Assembly: GCA_030538215.1 (NCBI GenBank) | Contig: JAUNUM010000010.1 | Span: forward strand, 1-45,191 | Direction of reading: 5' to 3' | DNA: 45,191 nt | From: Bacteroidia bacterium | Lineage (GTDB): Bacteria; Bacteroidota; Bacteroidia; Bacteroidales; Dysgonomonadaceae | In this document: one piece after another, positions 1 through 8,180 of the stretch | Layout of the letters: every line of letters starts with the position of its first letter | Position numbering within the stretch: position 1 is the first letter of the stretch | Notes under the pieces: model-generated | What the model saw: the letters and a program-made list of their open reading frames with translations, nothing else | Databases searched by the model: none | What the model was told of the DNA's origin: nothing | Made by a program: the position numbers and the translations under genes

Positions 1-65
1 GAAGAAATAAATCGTGTCGATTTATTTATGAATACTATAAACTAATTTGTGTTTGACACTTAATA

Positions 66-614
66 ATGAAAAAAATAATTGTAATATTAATGGTTTGCTT
101 TGCATTTTCTGCAAAAGCTCAAAATGCAACCGATTCCGTAAAGGTGCTTTCCTCAGTTATGAAGTCTGCCAAAGGAAGTTATAATAATAAATTCTCAAGC
201 AAATCGGCCATATATTTTGAAATATTGGGTAATTCGGTGTCGGGATTCTCCATTAACTACGATCGTATTATAAAAGAATACAGGGATGGTTATATAAACA
301 TTACTTCGGGATTTGGTTTCGGAAGTAAACGCAATTTTAATATACCGCTTTCCATTAATTATACGGTTTTATTTCCTCCATCAAACCATCATTTGGAGTT
401 TGGCGTAGGTACAGGTATTAATTTTATAGAAAAGGACAGCATTCAAAATACGCGCTTATTATTAACCGGTCGAGTAGGATATAAATATCAACGCCCCGAA
501 GGCGGTTTTTATTTAAGAGCCGGATTTACTCCGGTTGTACCATTGTATTATTTAAAAGATAATGCGTATTATAATACTTTGTTTGGCTCAAAAAGAAAGA
601 GTAAAAGCGATTGA
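66..614 (+). CDS. Outer-membrane beta-barrel protein, interrupted
   Basis: The 182-residue product starts with a signal peptide (Lys-rich start, hydrophobic core, cleavage after AKA near residue 18). It continues with alternating hydrophobic and polar stretches ending in aromatic residues, typical of small outer-membrane barrels (YFEILGNSVSGFSINYDR, FGFGSKR, HLEFGVGTG). No enzyme motif is visible and the exact function is unknown. The frame ends at a TGA at 612-614, but the same frame stays open to a TAG at 678-680, and the extension ends GYSF, the terminal-Phe strand expected at the C-terminus of a barrel. The gene is therefore probably a full barrel broken by a nonsense change or a sequence error. 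The upstream partner lies outside the window. Confidence 0.7.
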   Translation: MKKIIVILMVCFAFSAKAQNATDSVKVLSSVMKSAKGSYNNKFSSKSAIYFEILGNSVSGFSINYDRIIKEYRDGYINITSGFGFGSKRNFNIPLSINYTVLFPPSNHHLEFGVGTGINFIEKDSIQNTRLLLTGRVGYKYQRPEGGFYLRAGFTPVVPLYYLKDNAYYNTLFGSKRKSKSD

Positions 615-680
615 GATTTATTGGGAGATTTAGATTTAACGGTAAGCTCTATTAGTTTATGCGTGGGATATTCGTTTTAG
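612..680 (+). other. In-frame continuation of barrel gene beyond TGA
   Basis: The codon at 612-614 is TGA. Reading on in the same frame gives 21 codons, ending with a beta-strand-like tail (SISLCVGYSF) and a TAG at 678-680. A C-terminal Phe is the signature recognised by the BAM machinery, so this segment was very likely coding. TGG to TGA (Trp) would be a one-base explanation. Confidence 0.6.
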
Positions 681-730
681 TTTTATATAATCATTACCAA
701 CAATACCCTTTATAAAAAAACTTGTTGAGG

Positions 731-738
731 TAATTTTG
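731..738 (+). promoter_or_regulatory. Candidate -7 element upstream of the small ORF and hut genes
   Basis: TAATTTTG matches the Bacteroidetes -7 consensus TAnnTTTG exactly. A weak TTTA lies 18 bp upstream (709-712). Transcription would start near 745, about 55 bases before the small ORF at 801. It may also drive hutI. Confidence 0.35.
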
Positions 739-800
739 AATTTAAAACCTTATTTTATTCAAACAAATAACAAAGGCAAGCAGACCTTATTAGATATAAA

Positions 801-926
801 ATGCGAAATTTAAAAATGAACAAAACGGAAAAAAAGATATTGGAAAAATGGTTTTGGCGAGGCGTTATACTTGGCTCGATAGTAGCTATAATCGCTTTTT
901 TTGTATATTTTTTCTTCTTCAAATAA
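801..926 (+). CDS. Small single-pass membrane protein (41 aa)
   Basis: This short ORF encodes a basic N-terminal part (KTEKKILEK) followed by about 20 hydrophobic residues (from GVILGSIVAIIAFF onward) and a final Lys. That is the layout of a one-pass inner-membrane peptide with the N-terminus in the cytoplasm. An alternative start is the ATG at 816. It follows a good -7 element and precedes hutI by 68 bases on the same strand. I do not recognise the family. Size and composition alone cannot exclude a chance ORF in AT-rich DNA, but the charge pattern and promoter argue for a real gene. Confidence 0.4.
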   Translation: MRNLKMNKTEKKILEKWFWRGVILGSIVAIIAFFVYFFFFK

Positions 927-939
927 TCTTAATTACAAA

Positions 940-976
940 CTCTGTGTATTCTGTGAAACCTCTGTGTTTCTCTGTG
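940..976 (+). repeat. Four CTCTGTG-type heptamers at about 10-bp period
   Basis: CTCTGTG occurs at 940-946, 960-966 and 970-976, with a one-mismatch copy (TTCTGTG) at 949-955. Offsets are 9, 11 and 10 bp, about one helical turn. The tract ends 18 bases before the hutI start codon. It could be a binding-site array, a leader element or an interspersed repeat. Confidence 0.6.
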
Positions 977-994
977 TAATAAATAATTAAAACA

Positions 995-2254
995 ATGAAC
1001 AACATCATTATAAAAAACGCAGCCCAAGTAGTTACTTGCAGCGGATTTGCCGGAAAACGAGGCAAAGAAATGCAGGATTTGCACGTGATTGAAAACGGAA
1101 CGGTTATCGTTACCGACGGCATCATATCGCACGTGCTCAAACAAGGCGAGTCCATCCCCGTAAACGAAGTTGATTACGAAATTATCCATGCCGAAGGCAA
1201 AGCATTGCTTCCCGGATTTGTAGATCCGCACACACACTTCGTGTTTGGAGGCTACCGTGAAGAGGAATTTTCATGGCGCATGCGTGGTGATAGTTACATG
1301 GACATCATGAATCGCGGCGGTGGAATTGTGAATACAACGCGTGCCACGCGCGAAGCATCGGAAGATGAGCTTTTTGCCGCCGGAAAACAACGCTTGGACG
1401 CGATGATGCAACTCGGTATTACTACCGTAGAAGGAAAAAGCGGTTATGGTCTCGATAAAGAAACCGAATTGAAACAACTTCGTGTGATGCGCCGACTTAA
1501 CGAAACACATCCGATGGACATCGTTCCCACTTTCATGGGCGCGCACGCTACTCCTGCGGAGTGGAAGGGTAGGGAAGATGAGTTTATCGATTTCAATATC
1601 AACGAAATGTTCCCATTGGTAGCACAAGAGAAATTGGCGGAATGCGCCGATATTTTCTGCGAAAAAAATGTATTTACCATCGAACAATCACGCCGATATT
1701 TGCAAGCTGCTCGCAAACACGGGTTTAAACTCAAAATTCACGCCGACGAAATCGTGCAGTTTGGTGGAGCGGAATTGGCTGCCGAATTAAAATGCCTATC
1801 GGCAGACCATTTGCTGCAAGCATCCGATGCGGGCATTCGTGCCATGGCAGAATCGGGCGTGGTAGCCACGTTGTTACCGCTTACGGCTTTTTCGCTTCGC
1901 GAAGATTTTGCCCGTGCCCGCACAATGATTGACAACAACTGTATCGTAGCCCTGGCAACCGATTTAAATCCCGGAAGTTCGTTTACGGCATCGGTGCCGT
2001 TACTTTTTGCACTGGCGTGCATCTATATGAAAATGTCGCCCGAAGAAGCCGTTACGGCATTTACAATCAACAGCGCCGCTGCTATCGACAAAGCGGACAA
2101 AATAGGAAGTATTGACGTTGGAAAACAAGGCAATTTGGTACTGTTGCAATTCCCGTCGTATAAGTTTTTGCCGTATCATGTAGGAATGAATATTGTGGAA
2201 ACGGTAATAAAAAAAGGTCGATCCCTAAATCCCCTAAAGGGGACTTTGGAATAA
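995..2254 (+). CDS. hutI: Imidazolonepropionase
   Basis: HutI hydrolyses 4-imidazolone-5-propionate to N-formimino-L-glutamate, the third step of histidine degradation, in the cytosol. The 419-residue protein is an amidohydrolase-fold enzyme with the metal motif DPHTH (His79, His81), KIHADE (His249, Glu252), ADH (His272) and ATDLNPGS (Asp323). The start at 995 gives the usual N-terminus (MNNIIIKNAAQVVT). The last 12 residues (GRSLNPLKGTLE) are encoded by a palindromic repeat that runs over the natural end of the gene, so the protein is slightly longer than it would otherwise be. fchA and hutH follow on the same strand. Urocanase, which makes the substrate, is not in the window. Confidence 0.95.
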   Translation: MNNIIIKNAAQVVTCSGFAGKRGKEMQDLHVIENGTVIVTDGIISHVLKQGESIPVNEVDYEIIHAEGKALLPGFVDPHTHFVFGGYREEEFSWRMRGDSYMDIMNRGGGIVNTTRATREASEDELFAAGKQRLDAMMQLGITTVEGKSGYGLDKETELKQLRVMRRLNETHPMDIVPTFMGAHATPAEWKGREDEFIDFNINEMFPLVAQEKLAECADIFCEKNVFTIEQSRRYLQAARKHGFKLKIHADEIVQFGGAELAAELKCLSADHLLQASDAGIRAMAESGVVATLLPLTAFSLREDFARARTMIDNNCIVALATDLNPGSSFTASVPLLFALACIYMKMSPEEAVTAFTINSAAAIDKADKIGSIDVGKQGNLVLLQFPSYKFLPYHVGMNIVETVIKKGRSLNPLKGTLE

Positions 2255-2353
2255 ACCAATACTTCAAATTTCAATAAGATTTTAATTGTAAAATATAATA
2301 TAAACCAATTTAAATAAATTCCCGCAACAAGTCCCCTTTAGGGGATTCAAGGG
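2223..2353. repeat. Inverted pair of REP-like palindromes between hutI and fchA
   Basis: A 19-base unit, AATCCCCTAAAGGGGACTT, lies at 2228-2246 and recurs exactly in reverse complement at 2329-2347; flanking bases (CCCT/AGGG) extend each arm. Each unit is itself a TCCCC-TAAA-GGGGA hairpin. About 80 bp of AT-rich DNA separates them. The pair resembles REP doublets spread by RAYT-type transposases. The left copy supplies the last codons of hutI, and the right copy ends 8 bases before the fchA start codon. Confidence 0.85.
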
Positions 2354-2361
2354 TAACAATT

Positions 2362-2988
2362 ATGAAATTACAAGACTTAACTTTAAAACAATTCTTAGAA
2401 GAAACCGCAGGAAACAATCCGGTTCCCGGAGGCGGAAGTGTATCAGCATTAAACGGAGCCATTGCATCGTCATTGGCACAAATGCTGGCAAACTTAACCA
2501 TCGGCAAAAAAAACTACGTGGACGTAGAAGAGCAGATGAAAGAAAATGTTGGTAAATTTGAAAAATATCGGACACACTTTCTGAACGATATCGACCGCGA
2601 TAGCGATGCCTACAACCTAGTTGTCGGCGCATTTAAATTACCGAAAGAAACCGATGAAGAAAAAGTGCTTCGTGGCAAAAAAATTCAAGAAGGCACAAAA
2701 GTTGCAGCTTTGGTTCCGATGGAAATTGCTGAGCGCGCTTTTGATATGCTCGATTTAATTGTTGAGACTACCCGTAAAGGCAACAAAAACGCTGTTACCG
2801 ATGGATGTGTAGCCATGATGACTTGCAGAACCGCCGTATTGGGTGCATTGTTGAACGTGCGCATTAATTTGGGCGGATTGAAAGACGAGGCATTTGTGAA
2901 AGAATTGGCTGACAAGTGCGACCATATAGAAAAAGAAACTATCGCCAAAGAACAGGAGCTAATGGCTTGGGTAAAAACACAACTCTGA
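2362..2988 (+). CDS. fchA: Formimidoyltetrahydrofolate cyclodeaminase
   Basis: The enzyme converts 5-formimino-tetrahydrofolate to 5,10-methenyl-tetrahydrofolate and ammonia, moving the histidine-derived one-carbon unit into the folate pool. The 208-residue protein is a stand-alone FTCD_C-type domain with the glycine-rich start of this family (TAGNNPVPGGGSVSAL) and a helical body. The matching formiminotransferase is not nearby. The ATG at 2362 lies just after a REP-like palindrome, and hutH starts 4 bases after the stop codon, so fchA and hutH are almost surely cotranscribed. The link to fhs (8181) is functional, not an operon. Confidence 0.92.
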   Translation: MKLQDLTLKQFLEETAGNNPVPGGGSVSALNGAIASSLAQMLANLTIGKKNYVDVEEQMKENVGKFEKYRTHFLNDIDRDSDAYNLVVGAFKLPKETDEEKVLRGKKIQEGTKVAALVPMEIAERAFDMLDLIVETTRKGNKNAVTDGCVAMMTCRTAVLGALLNVRINLGGLKDEAFVKELADKCDHIEKETIAKEQELMAWVKTQL

Positions 2989-2992
2989 CAAG

Positions 2993-4489
2993 ATGAATAA
3001 GTTTATTTTAGGACAAGAACAACTCACTTTTCAGGATATTGAAAATATCTTAGAAAATAAGCTATTTGTAGAGCTATCTTCCGATGCTCGTGAAAGCATT
3101 CAAAGGTGTCGTGATTATCTCAACAAAAAAATGGAAGATACCACAAAACCTGTTTATGGAGTAACAACAGGCTTTGGTTCGCTTTGTAATCGCACGATTT
3201 CAAAAGCTGATCTTTCTACCTTGCAGGCTAATTTAGTGAAATCGCATGCGTGCAGCGTGGGCGATGAAGTGGAGCCTGTGATTGTGAAACTGATGCTTTT
3301 GTTGAAAGCACACGCCTTGTCGTTTGGCTATAGCGGTGTACAGGTAAAAACCGTTCAACGGATTCTCGATCTCTTTAATAACGATGTTTTGCCCGTGGTG
3401 TACGACAAGGGTTCGTTAGGTGCATCGGGAGACTTGGCTCCGTTGGCAAATTTGTTTTTGCCATTGATTGGCGAAGGAGAAGTGTATTACAAAGGACAAA
3501 AAGTAGCCGCGATTGATGTTTTGAACGAATTTGGCTGGGAACCCATTCAATTGATGAGTAAAGAAGGGTTGGCACTGCTTAATGGAACACAATTTATGTC
3601 GGCAAATGGTGTGTGGTCATTACTTCGTGCGGAAAGAATTTCTTTTCGTGCCGATTTTCTGGCCGCCATTTCGCTGGATGCTTACGATGGCATTATTTCT
3701 CCGTTCGATGAAAAACTACATCTCATTCGTCCGCATTTGGGACAATTGGAAACCAGTCAGCATATTCGTAAGTTTTTGGAAGGAAGCCAGATTATTGTCC
3801 GTGAAAAGAAGCACGTTCAAGATCCTTATTCATTCCGCTGCGTTCCTCAAGTGCACGGAGCAACCAAAGATACCATCGAATACGTGAAATCGGTATTGTT
3901 TACCGAAATTAACTCGGTGACGGACAATCCAACTGTATTTCCCGATGACGATGAAGTTATTTCTGGAGGAAACTTCCACGGACAGCCGCTGGCTCTCGCC
4001 TTCGACTTCCTGTCCATTGCTTTGGCCGAGTTGGGCAATATATCGGAACGCCGCACGGCACAGCTTATTCTCGGAAACCGTGAACTGCCCGAATTTTTGG
4101 TCGCCAATCCCGGTTTAAATTCCGGATTTATGATTCCGCAATACGCTGCCGCCTCGTTGGTAAGCCAAAACAAAATGTACTGTCATTCGGCTGCCAGCGA
4201 CTCCATCGTTTCCAGCAACGGGCAAGAAGACCATGTGAGCATGGGAGCTACCGCAGTTATCAAACTGAAAAAAATTATGGATAATCTTGACCTGATTTTT
4301 GCTGTTGAATTCATGAATGCAGCTCAGGCACTGGAATTTCGCCGTCCGTTAAAGTCATCTGAAATGATTGAAAACTATATCTCAATGTTCAGAAAAGAAG
4401 TTCCATTTGTGAACGATGATATTGTGATGTATAAAGAAATACAGAAAACGGTAACATTTTTAAATCAAATACCAATAGTTGCAAGTTGA
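2993..4489 (+). CDS. hutH: Histidine ammonia-lyase
   Basis: HutH removes ammonia from L-histidine to give trans-urocanate, the first step of histidine catabolism. The 498-residue protein has the family's normal length. It carries the Ala144-Ser145-Gly146 triad (GSLGASGDLAPLANL) that cyclises into the MIO electrophile, the YGVTTGFG motif with the catalytic Tyr55, and the typical C-terminal part (SAASDSIVSSNGQEDHVSMG). The start codon is 4 bases after the fchA stop. Urocanase (hutU) should act next but is not in this window, so the hut genes are probably split over several loci. Confidence 0.96.
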   Translation: MNKFILGQEQLTFQDIENILENKLFVELSSDARESIQRCRDYLNKKMEDTTKPVYGVTTGFGSLCNRTISKADLSTLQANLVKSHACSVGDEVEPVIVKLMLLLKAHALSFGYSGVQVKTVQRILDLFNNDVLPVVYDKGSLGASGDLAPLANLFLPLIGEGEVYYKGQKVAAIDVLNEFGWEPIQLMSKEGLALLNGTQFMSANGVWSLLRAERISFRADFLAAISLDAYDGIISPFDEKLHLIRPHLGQLETSQHIRKFLEGSQIIVREKKHVQDPYSFRCVPQVHGATKDTIEYVKSVLFTEINSVTDNPTVFPDDDEVISGGNFHGQPLALAFDFLSIALAELGNISERRTAQLILGNRELPEFLVANPGLNSGFMIPQYAAASLVSQNKMYCHSAASDSIVSSNGQEDHVSMGATAVIKLKKIMDNLDLIFAVEFMNAAQALEFRRPLKSSEMIENYISMFRKEVPFVNDDIVMYKEIQKTVTFLNQIPIVAS

Positions 4490-4505
4490 TATTTGTGTAC
4501 ATTTG
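4479..4505 (+). promoter_or_regulatory. Promoter for the MFS transporter gene
   Basis: TTG at 4479-4481 and TACATTTG at 4498-4505, 16 bp apart, match the Bacteroidetes promoter pattern. The -33 part overlaps the 3' end of hutH. Transcription would start near 4511, about 30 bases before the ATG at 4543, so the transporter can be expressed separately from the hut genes. Confidence 0.5.
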
Positions 4506-4542
4506 CATAGTGAAAAATAAATCAAAATAAAAATTAAAACAA

Positions 4543-5970
4543 ATGGTAGAAAAAATTCACACTACACTTCGTGACTCTTCCGTGGCAAGATGGTCGGCGT
4601 TATTGCTTTTGTCCGCCACAATGTTTGTAGCATACATGTTCATCGATGTTTTGGCACCGTTGAGTACCATGCTTGAAACTTCGCTAAAATGGACACCTGC
4701 TACTTTTGGTGCAGTTGCCGGTTCGGAGTACTTTTTAAATGTATTTGTATTGTTCCTTATTTTTGCCGGAATTATTTTAGACCGGATCGGAGTAAGGCGT
4801 GCAGCTTTGGTTGCCGGCTCCTTAATGGTAATTGGAGCTTCCATAAAATTATACGGTATTAGCGATTATTTTAATGCCGGTGGTTTTGGATACAACTTTT
4901 TCAACTCTTTTTGGACAGGTTTTCCCGCATCGGCAAAAGTAGCTTCCATTGGTTTTGCTATTTTTGGATGCGGTGTTGAAATGGCCGGAGTTACCGTTTC
5001 GAAAGGAATTGTAAAATGGTTTGCCGGAAAAGAATTGGCTCTGGCAATGGGTTTGGAGATGGCTATTGCCCGATTGGGTGTTTTTGCCGTATTCCGTTTA
5101 TCGCCCTATTTAGCCGAAAAAGGTGGTGTTTCGCTTTCGGTAGGAGTAGGTACTTTGCTGCTTCTCATTGGTTTACTTACTTTCTCAATTTATTTCTTTT
5201 TCGATAAAAAGCTTGATTTGCAGACCAAAGCCATGAGAGCTGAAGAGTCATCTAATGAAGAAAAATCTGCCGATGAAGAATTTAAAATACGCGATTTGAA
5301 AGCTGTATTCACACGCACCTTTATAGTTGTGGCTGGATTATGTGTGTTGTTTTATTCGGCAATTTTCCCGTTTCAAAAGTTTGCTACCGGAATGCTCGAA
5401 AGTCGTTTAGGCATGACAACATCCGAAGCAAGTAACCTGTTTTCATATTTCCCGATTGGCGCAATGGTTTTAACACCTCTATTGGGTTGGTTTATCGACA
5501 ATAAAGGAAAAGCGGCTACAATGCTTATGTTGGGATCGTTACTGGTAATTGTTTGTCATTTAATTTTTGCGCTTACACCGGCTGAAAACTTTACATTTGT
5601 TGTTGCTTTAGGTGCTATAATTGTGTTGGGAGTTTCATTTTCACTTGTTCCGGCATCATTGTGGCCATCGGTTCCCAAGTTGGTGGATAACAAAGTACTG
5701 GGCTCTGCATATTCTATTATTTTCTGGATTCAAAATATAGGATTAATGTTAACTCCAATTCTGATAGGTTGGGCATTAAAAGAGAGCAATCCGGGTATTG
5801 CAGAACAAATTGCTGCCGGCGAAGCTGTTAAATACAATTATACCGTTCCCATGCTTATTTTTGCCGGATTTGGAGTAGCTGCACTTTTATTGGCATTTTA
5901 TCTTAAAACATTGGATAAGAAAAAGGGTTATGGGCTGGAACTTCCCAATATTGTTAAAAAAGAGGCTTAA
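4543..5970 (+). CDS. Major facilitator superfamily transporter
   Basis: This 475-residue protein shows about 12 hydrophobic segments in two halves, separated by a charged cytoplasmic loop (about residues 225-250, rich in Glu and Lys: AEESSNEEKSADEEFKIRD). The motif LDRIGVRRAAL after the second segment matches the MFS A-motif (GxxxDRxGRR). The second-half equivalent is GWFIDNKGKAATM. It follows hutH by 53 bases and has its own promoter and a clear terminator. Uptake or export of histidine or a histidine breakdown product would fit the context, but the substrate cannot be read from the sequence. Confidence 0.85.
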   Translation: MVEKIHTTLRDSSVARWSALLLLSATMFVAYMFIDVLAPLSTMLETSLKWTPATFGAVAGSEYFLNVFVLFLIFAGIILDRIGVRRAALVAGSLMVIGASIKLYGISDYFNAGGFGYNFFNSFWTGFPASAKVASIGFAIFGCGVEMAGVTVSKGIVKWFAGKELALAMGLEMAIARLGVFAVFRLSPYLAEKGGVSLSVGVGTLLLLIGLLTFSIYFFFDKKLDLQTKAMRAEESSNEEKSADEEFKIRDLKAVFTRTFIVVAGLCVLFYSAIFPFQKFATGMLESRLGMTTSEASNLFSYFPIGAMVLTPLLGWFIDNKGKAATMLMLGSLLVIVCHLIFALTPAENFTFVVALGAIIVLGVSFSLVPASLWPSVPKLVDNKVLGSAYSIIFWIQNIGLMLTPILIGWALKESNPGIAEQIAAGEAVKYNYTVPMLIFAGFGVAALLLAFYLKTLDKKKGYGLELPNIVKKEA

Positions 5971-5996
5971 ACAATTAAGCTAATATAGTAAAATAT

Positions 5997-6025
5997 AAAA
6001 GCGGACTTATTTTGTTCGCTTTTTT
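5997..6025 (+). terminator. Intrinsic terminator after the MFS gene
   Basis: The arms AAAAGCGGAC (5997-6006) and GTTCGCTTTT (6014-6023) pair over 10 bp with one G-T wobble and a 7-base loop, followed by more T. It lies 27 bases after the stop codon and ahead of uvrB. Confidence 0.75.
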
Positions 6026-6125
6026 AATGTATATTTCCTTTTTTTCGAAACGGTGGATAATCGCTTCGAGAGTAGAAAATACAACATATCAAACAAATAT
6101 AAGATTAAGTTGTTTTACTACAACT

Positions 6126-8153
6126 ATGCAATTTCAACTCACTTCCGAATACAAACCCACCGGTGATCAGCCGGAAGCGATAAAGGCTTTGGTAGAAGGA
6201 CTTCAACAGAAAGTTCCTTACCAAACTTTGTTGGGTGTTACCGGTTCGGGAAAAACATTTACCATTGCCAACGTGGTGGCTCAATTAAACAAACCCACGT
6301 TGGTATTGAGTCACAATAAAACGTTAGCGGCACAATTGTATAGTGAGTTTAAAGGTTTTTTTCCGAATAATGCTGTGGAGTATTTCGTGTCGTATTACGA
6401 TTATTATCAACCCGAAGCCTATTTGCCTACAACAGACACTTATATCGAAAAAGACCTTTCCATTAACGATGAAATCGAAAAACTTCGTTTGGCAACTACT
6501 TCGTCATTGCTTTCGGGAAGAAGTGACGTAATTGTCGTCTCGTCGGTTTCCTGTCTGTATGGAATCGGAAATCCAGAAGATTTCAATAAAACTACCGTCG
6601 ATATAAATGAAGGACAGATGCTGGATCGGGATCATTTTTTACGATTGCTTGTAAACAGTTTGTATTCGCGCAACGAAACGGCAGAATACAATCGAGGGAA
6701 TTTTCGGGTAAAAGGCGACACGGTAGATGTGTTTTTGGCTTATCACGATTATATCGTACGTGTTATTTTCTGGGGCGATGAGATAGAAAGCATCGAAACA
6801 GTTGATCCACTAACGGGAATTACTACGGAGCAGTTGAAATCTTATCGGATTTTTCCCGCCAACTTGTTTGTAACCACAAAAGAGCGTATTTTTAGAGCTA
6901 TTGATGAAATTCAAATTGATTTGGGAAAACAAGTAGAGTTTTTTCAGTCTATAGGGAAGCCGTTAGAAGCAAAGCGTTTGTACGAAAGGGTTACGTATGA
7001 TGTGGAAATGATAAAAGAGATTGGATATTGTTCGGGAATAGAAAATTATTCGCGTTATTTTGACGGGAGACCGGCTGGAACACGCCCTTTCTGCCTGCTC
7101 GATTTCTTCCCCGATGACTATCTAACCGTCATCGACGAAAGCCACGTAACCATTCCTCAAATCCGAGCTATGTATGGCGGTGATCATTCACGGAAAATGA
7201 ATCTGGTAGAATATGGTTTTCGTTTGCCTGCGGCAATTGATAATCGTCCGCTTAAATTCGAAGAATTCGAGTCTCTCTCGCCCGAAATTATTTTCGTGAG
7301 CGCCACTCCTGCCGATTATGAGTTGGAGAAATCGGAAGGAGTTGTTGTAGATCAATTAATTCGTCCGACCGGATTATTAGATCCGCCTATCGATGTTCGT
7401 CCCAGCATGAATCAAATCGATGATTTAATGGAGGAAATTCAGCAACGGGTTGAAAAAAATGAGCGAGTTCTTGTAACTACGCTTACCAAGCGAATGGCAG
7501 AAGAGTTGACCGATTATCTTGCACAACACGGTATTCGTTGCAATTACATCCATTCCGATGTGGAAACATTGGAACGCGTAAAGATTATGGACGATTTACG
7601 AAATGGAGTTTTCGATGTGCTTATTGGAGTAAACTTACTTCGCGAAGGATTGGATTTACCCGAAGTTTCGCTTGTTGCTGTATTGGATGCAGACAAAGAG
7701 GGCTTTTTACGGTCGCATCGTTCACTTACTCAAACCGCAGGACGTGCCGCCCGAAACGTCAACGGAAAGGTAATTTTTTATGCCGACAAAATTACCGACA
7801 GCATGCAAATGACCATTGATGAAACCAATCGCCGTCGCGAAAAACAGATAAAATACAACGAACAACATGGCATTACGCCACAACAGATAAAAAAAGCACG
7901 TTCGTCAGCATTAGGCAAAGAATACAAGGCAACTATCGAAGCCAAAGCTTACGTAGAACCCGATTATTATTCCATGGCATCGGAACCATTGCCGGAATAT
8001 GCCACGGTTGATGACCTGAAAACAAAGATAGATCAAACACGAAAAGCAATGCTGGCTGCAGCCAAAAAATTGGAGTTTCTGGAAGCAGCACGGCTACGCG
8101 ATGAGTTGATTAAATTGGAAGACAGGTTACCTAAAGAAGAAAGAAAAAAATAG
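6126..8153 (+). CDS. uvrB: Excinuclease ABC subunit B
   Basis: UvrB is the damage-verifying helicase-like subunit of nucleotide excision repair; it is loaded by UvrA and recruits UvrC. The 675-residue product starts MQFQLTSEYKPTGDQ, the typical UvrB N-terminus. An in-frame upstream ATG at 6012 lies inside the preceding terminator and is rejected. Visible are the Walker A motif GVTGSGKT (residues 37-44), the beta-hairpin region with YYDYYQPEAYLP, the Walker-B-like DESH, the helicase motifs TAGRAARN, and the C-terminal UVR motif (about residues 632-670) used for UvrC contact. fhs follows after 27 bases and may be cotranscribed. Confidence 0.97.
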   Translation: MQFQLTSEYKPTGDQPEAIKALVEGLQQKVPYQTLLGVTGSGKTFTIANVVAQLNKPTLVLSHNKTLAAQLYSEFKGFFPNNAVEYFVSYYDYYQPEAYLPTTDTYIEKDLSINDEIEKLRLATTSSLLSGRSDVIVVSSVSCLYGIGNPEDFNKTTVDINEGQMLDRDHFLRLLVNSLYSRNETAEYNRGNFRVKGDTVDVFLAYHDYIVRVIFWGDEIESIETVDPLTGITTEQLKSYRIFPANLFVTTKERIFRAIDEIQIDLGKQVEFFQSIGKPLEAKRLYERVTYDVEMIKEIGYCSGIENYSRYFDGRPAGTRPFCLLDFFPDDYLTVIDESHVTIPQIRAMYGGDHSRKMNLVEYGFRLPAAIDNRPLKFEEFESLSPEIIFVSATPADYELEKSEGVVVDQLIRPTGLLDPPIDVRPSMNQIDDLMEEIQQRVEKNERVLVTTLTKRMAEELTDYLAQHGIRCNYIHSDVETLERVKIMDDLRNGVFDVLIGVNLLREGLDLPEVSLVAVLDADKEGFLRSHRSLTQTAGRAARNVNGKVIFYADKITDSMQMTIDETNRRREKQIKYNEQHGITPQQIKKARSSALGKEYKATIEAKAYVEPDYYSMASEPLPEYATVDDLKTKIDQTRKAMLAAAKKLEFLEAARLRDELIKLEDRLPKEERKK

Positions 8154-8180
8154 AAATATTATTTTTAAAACCATAGAAAT

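Noticed and set aside
6012-6125. Extended N-terminus of UvrB starting at 6012
   Set aside because: It overlaps the MFS terminator and does not look like UvrB; the family start MQFQLTSEYKPTGDQ begins at 6126.
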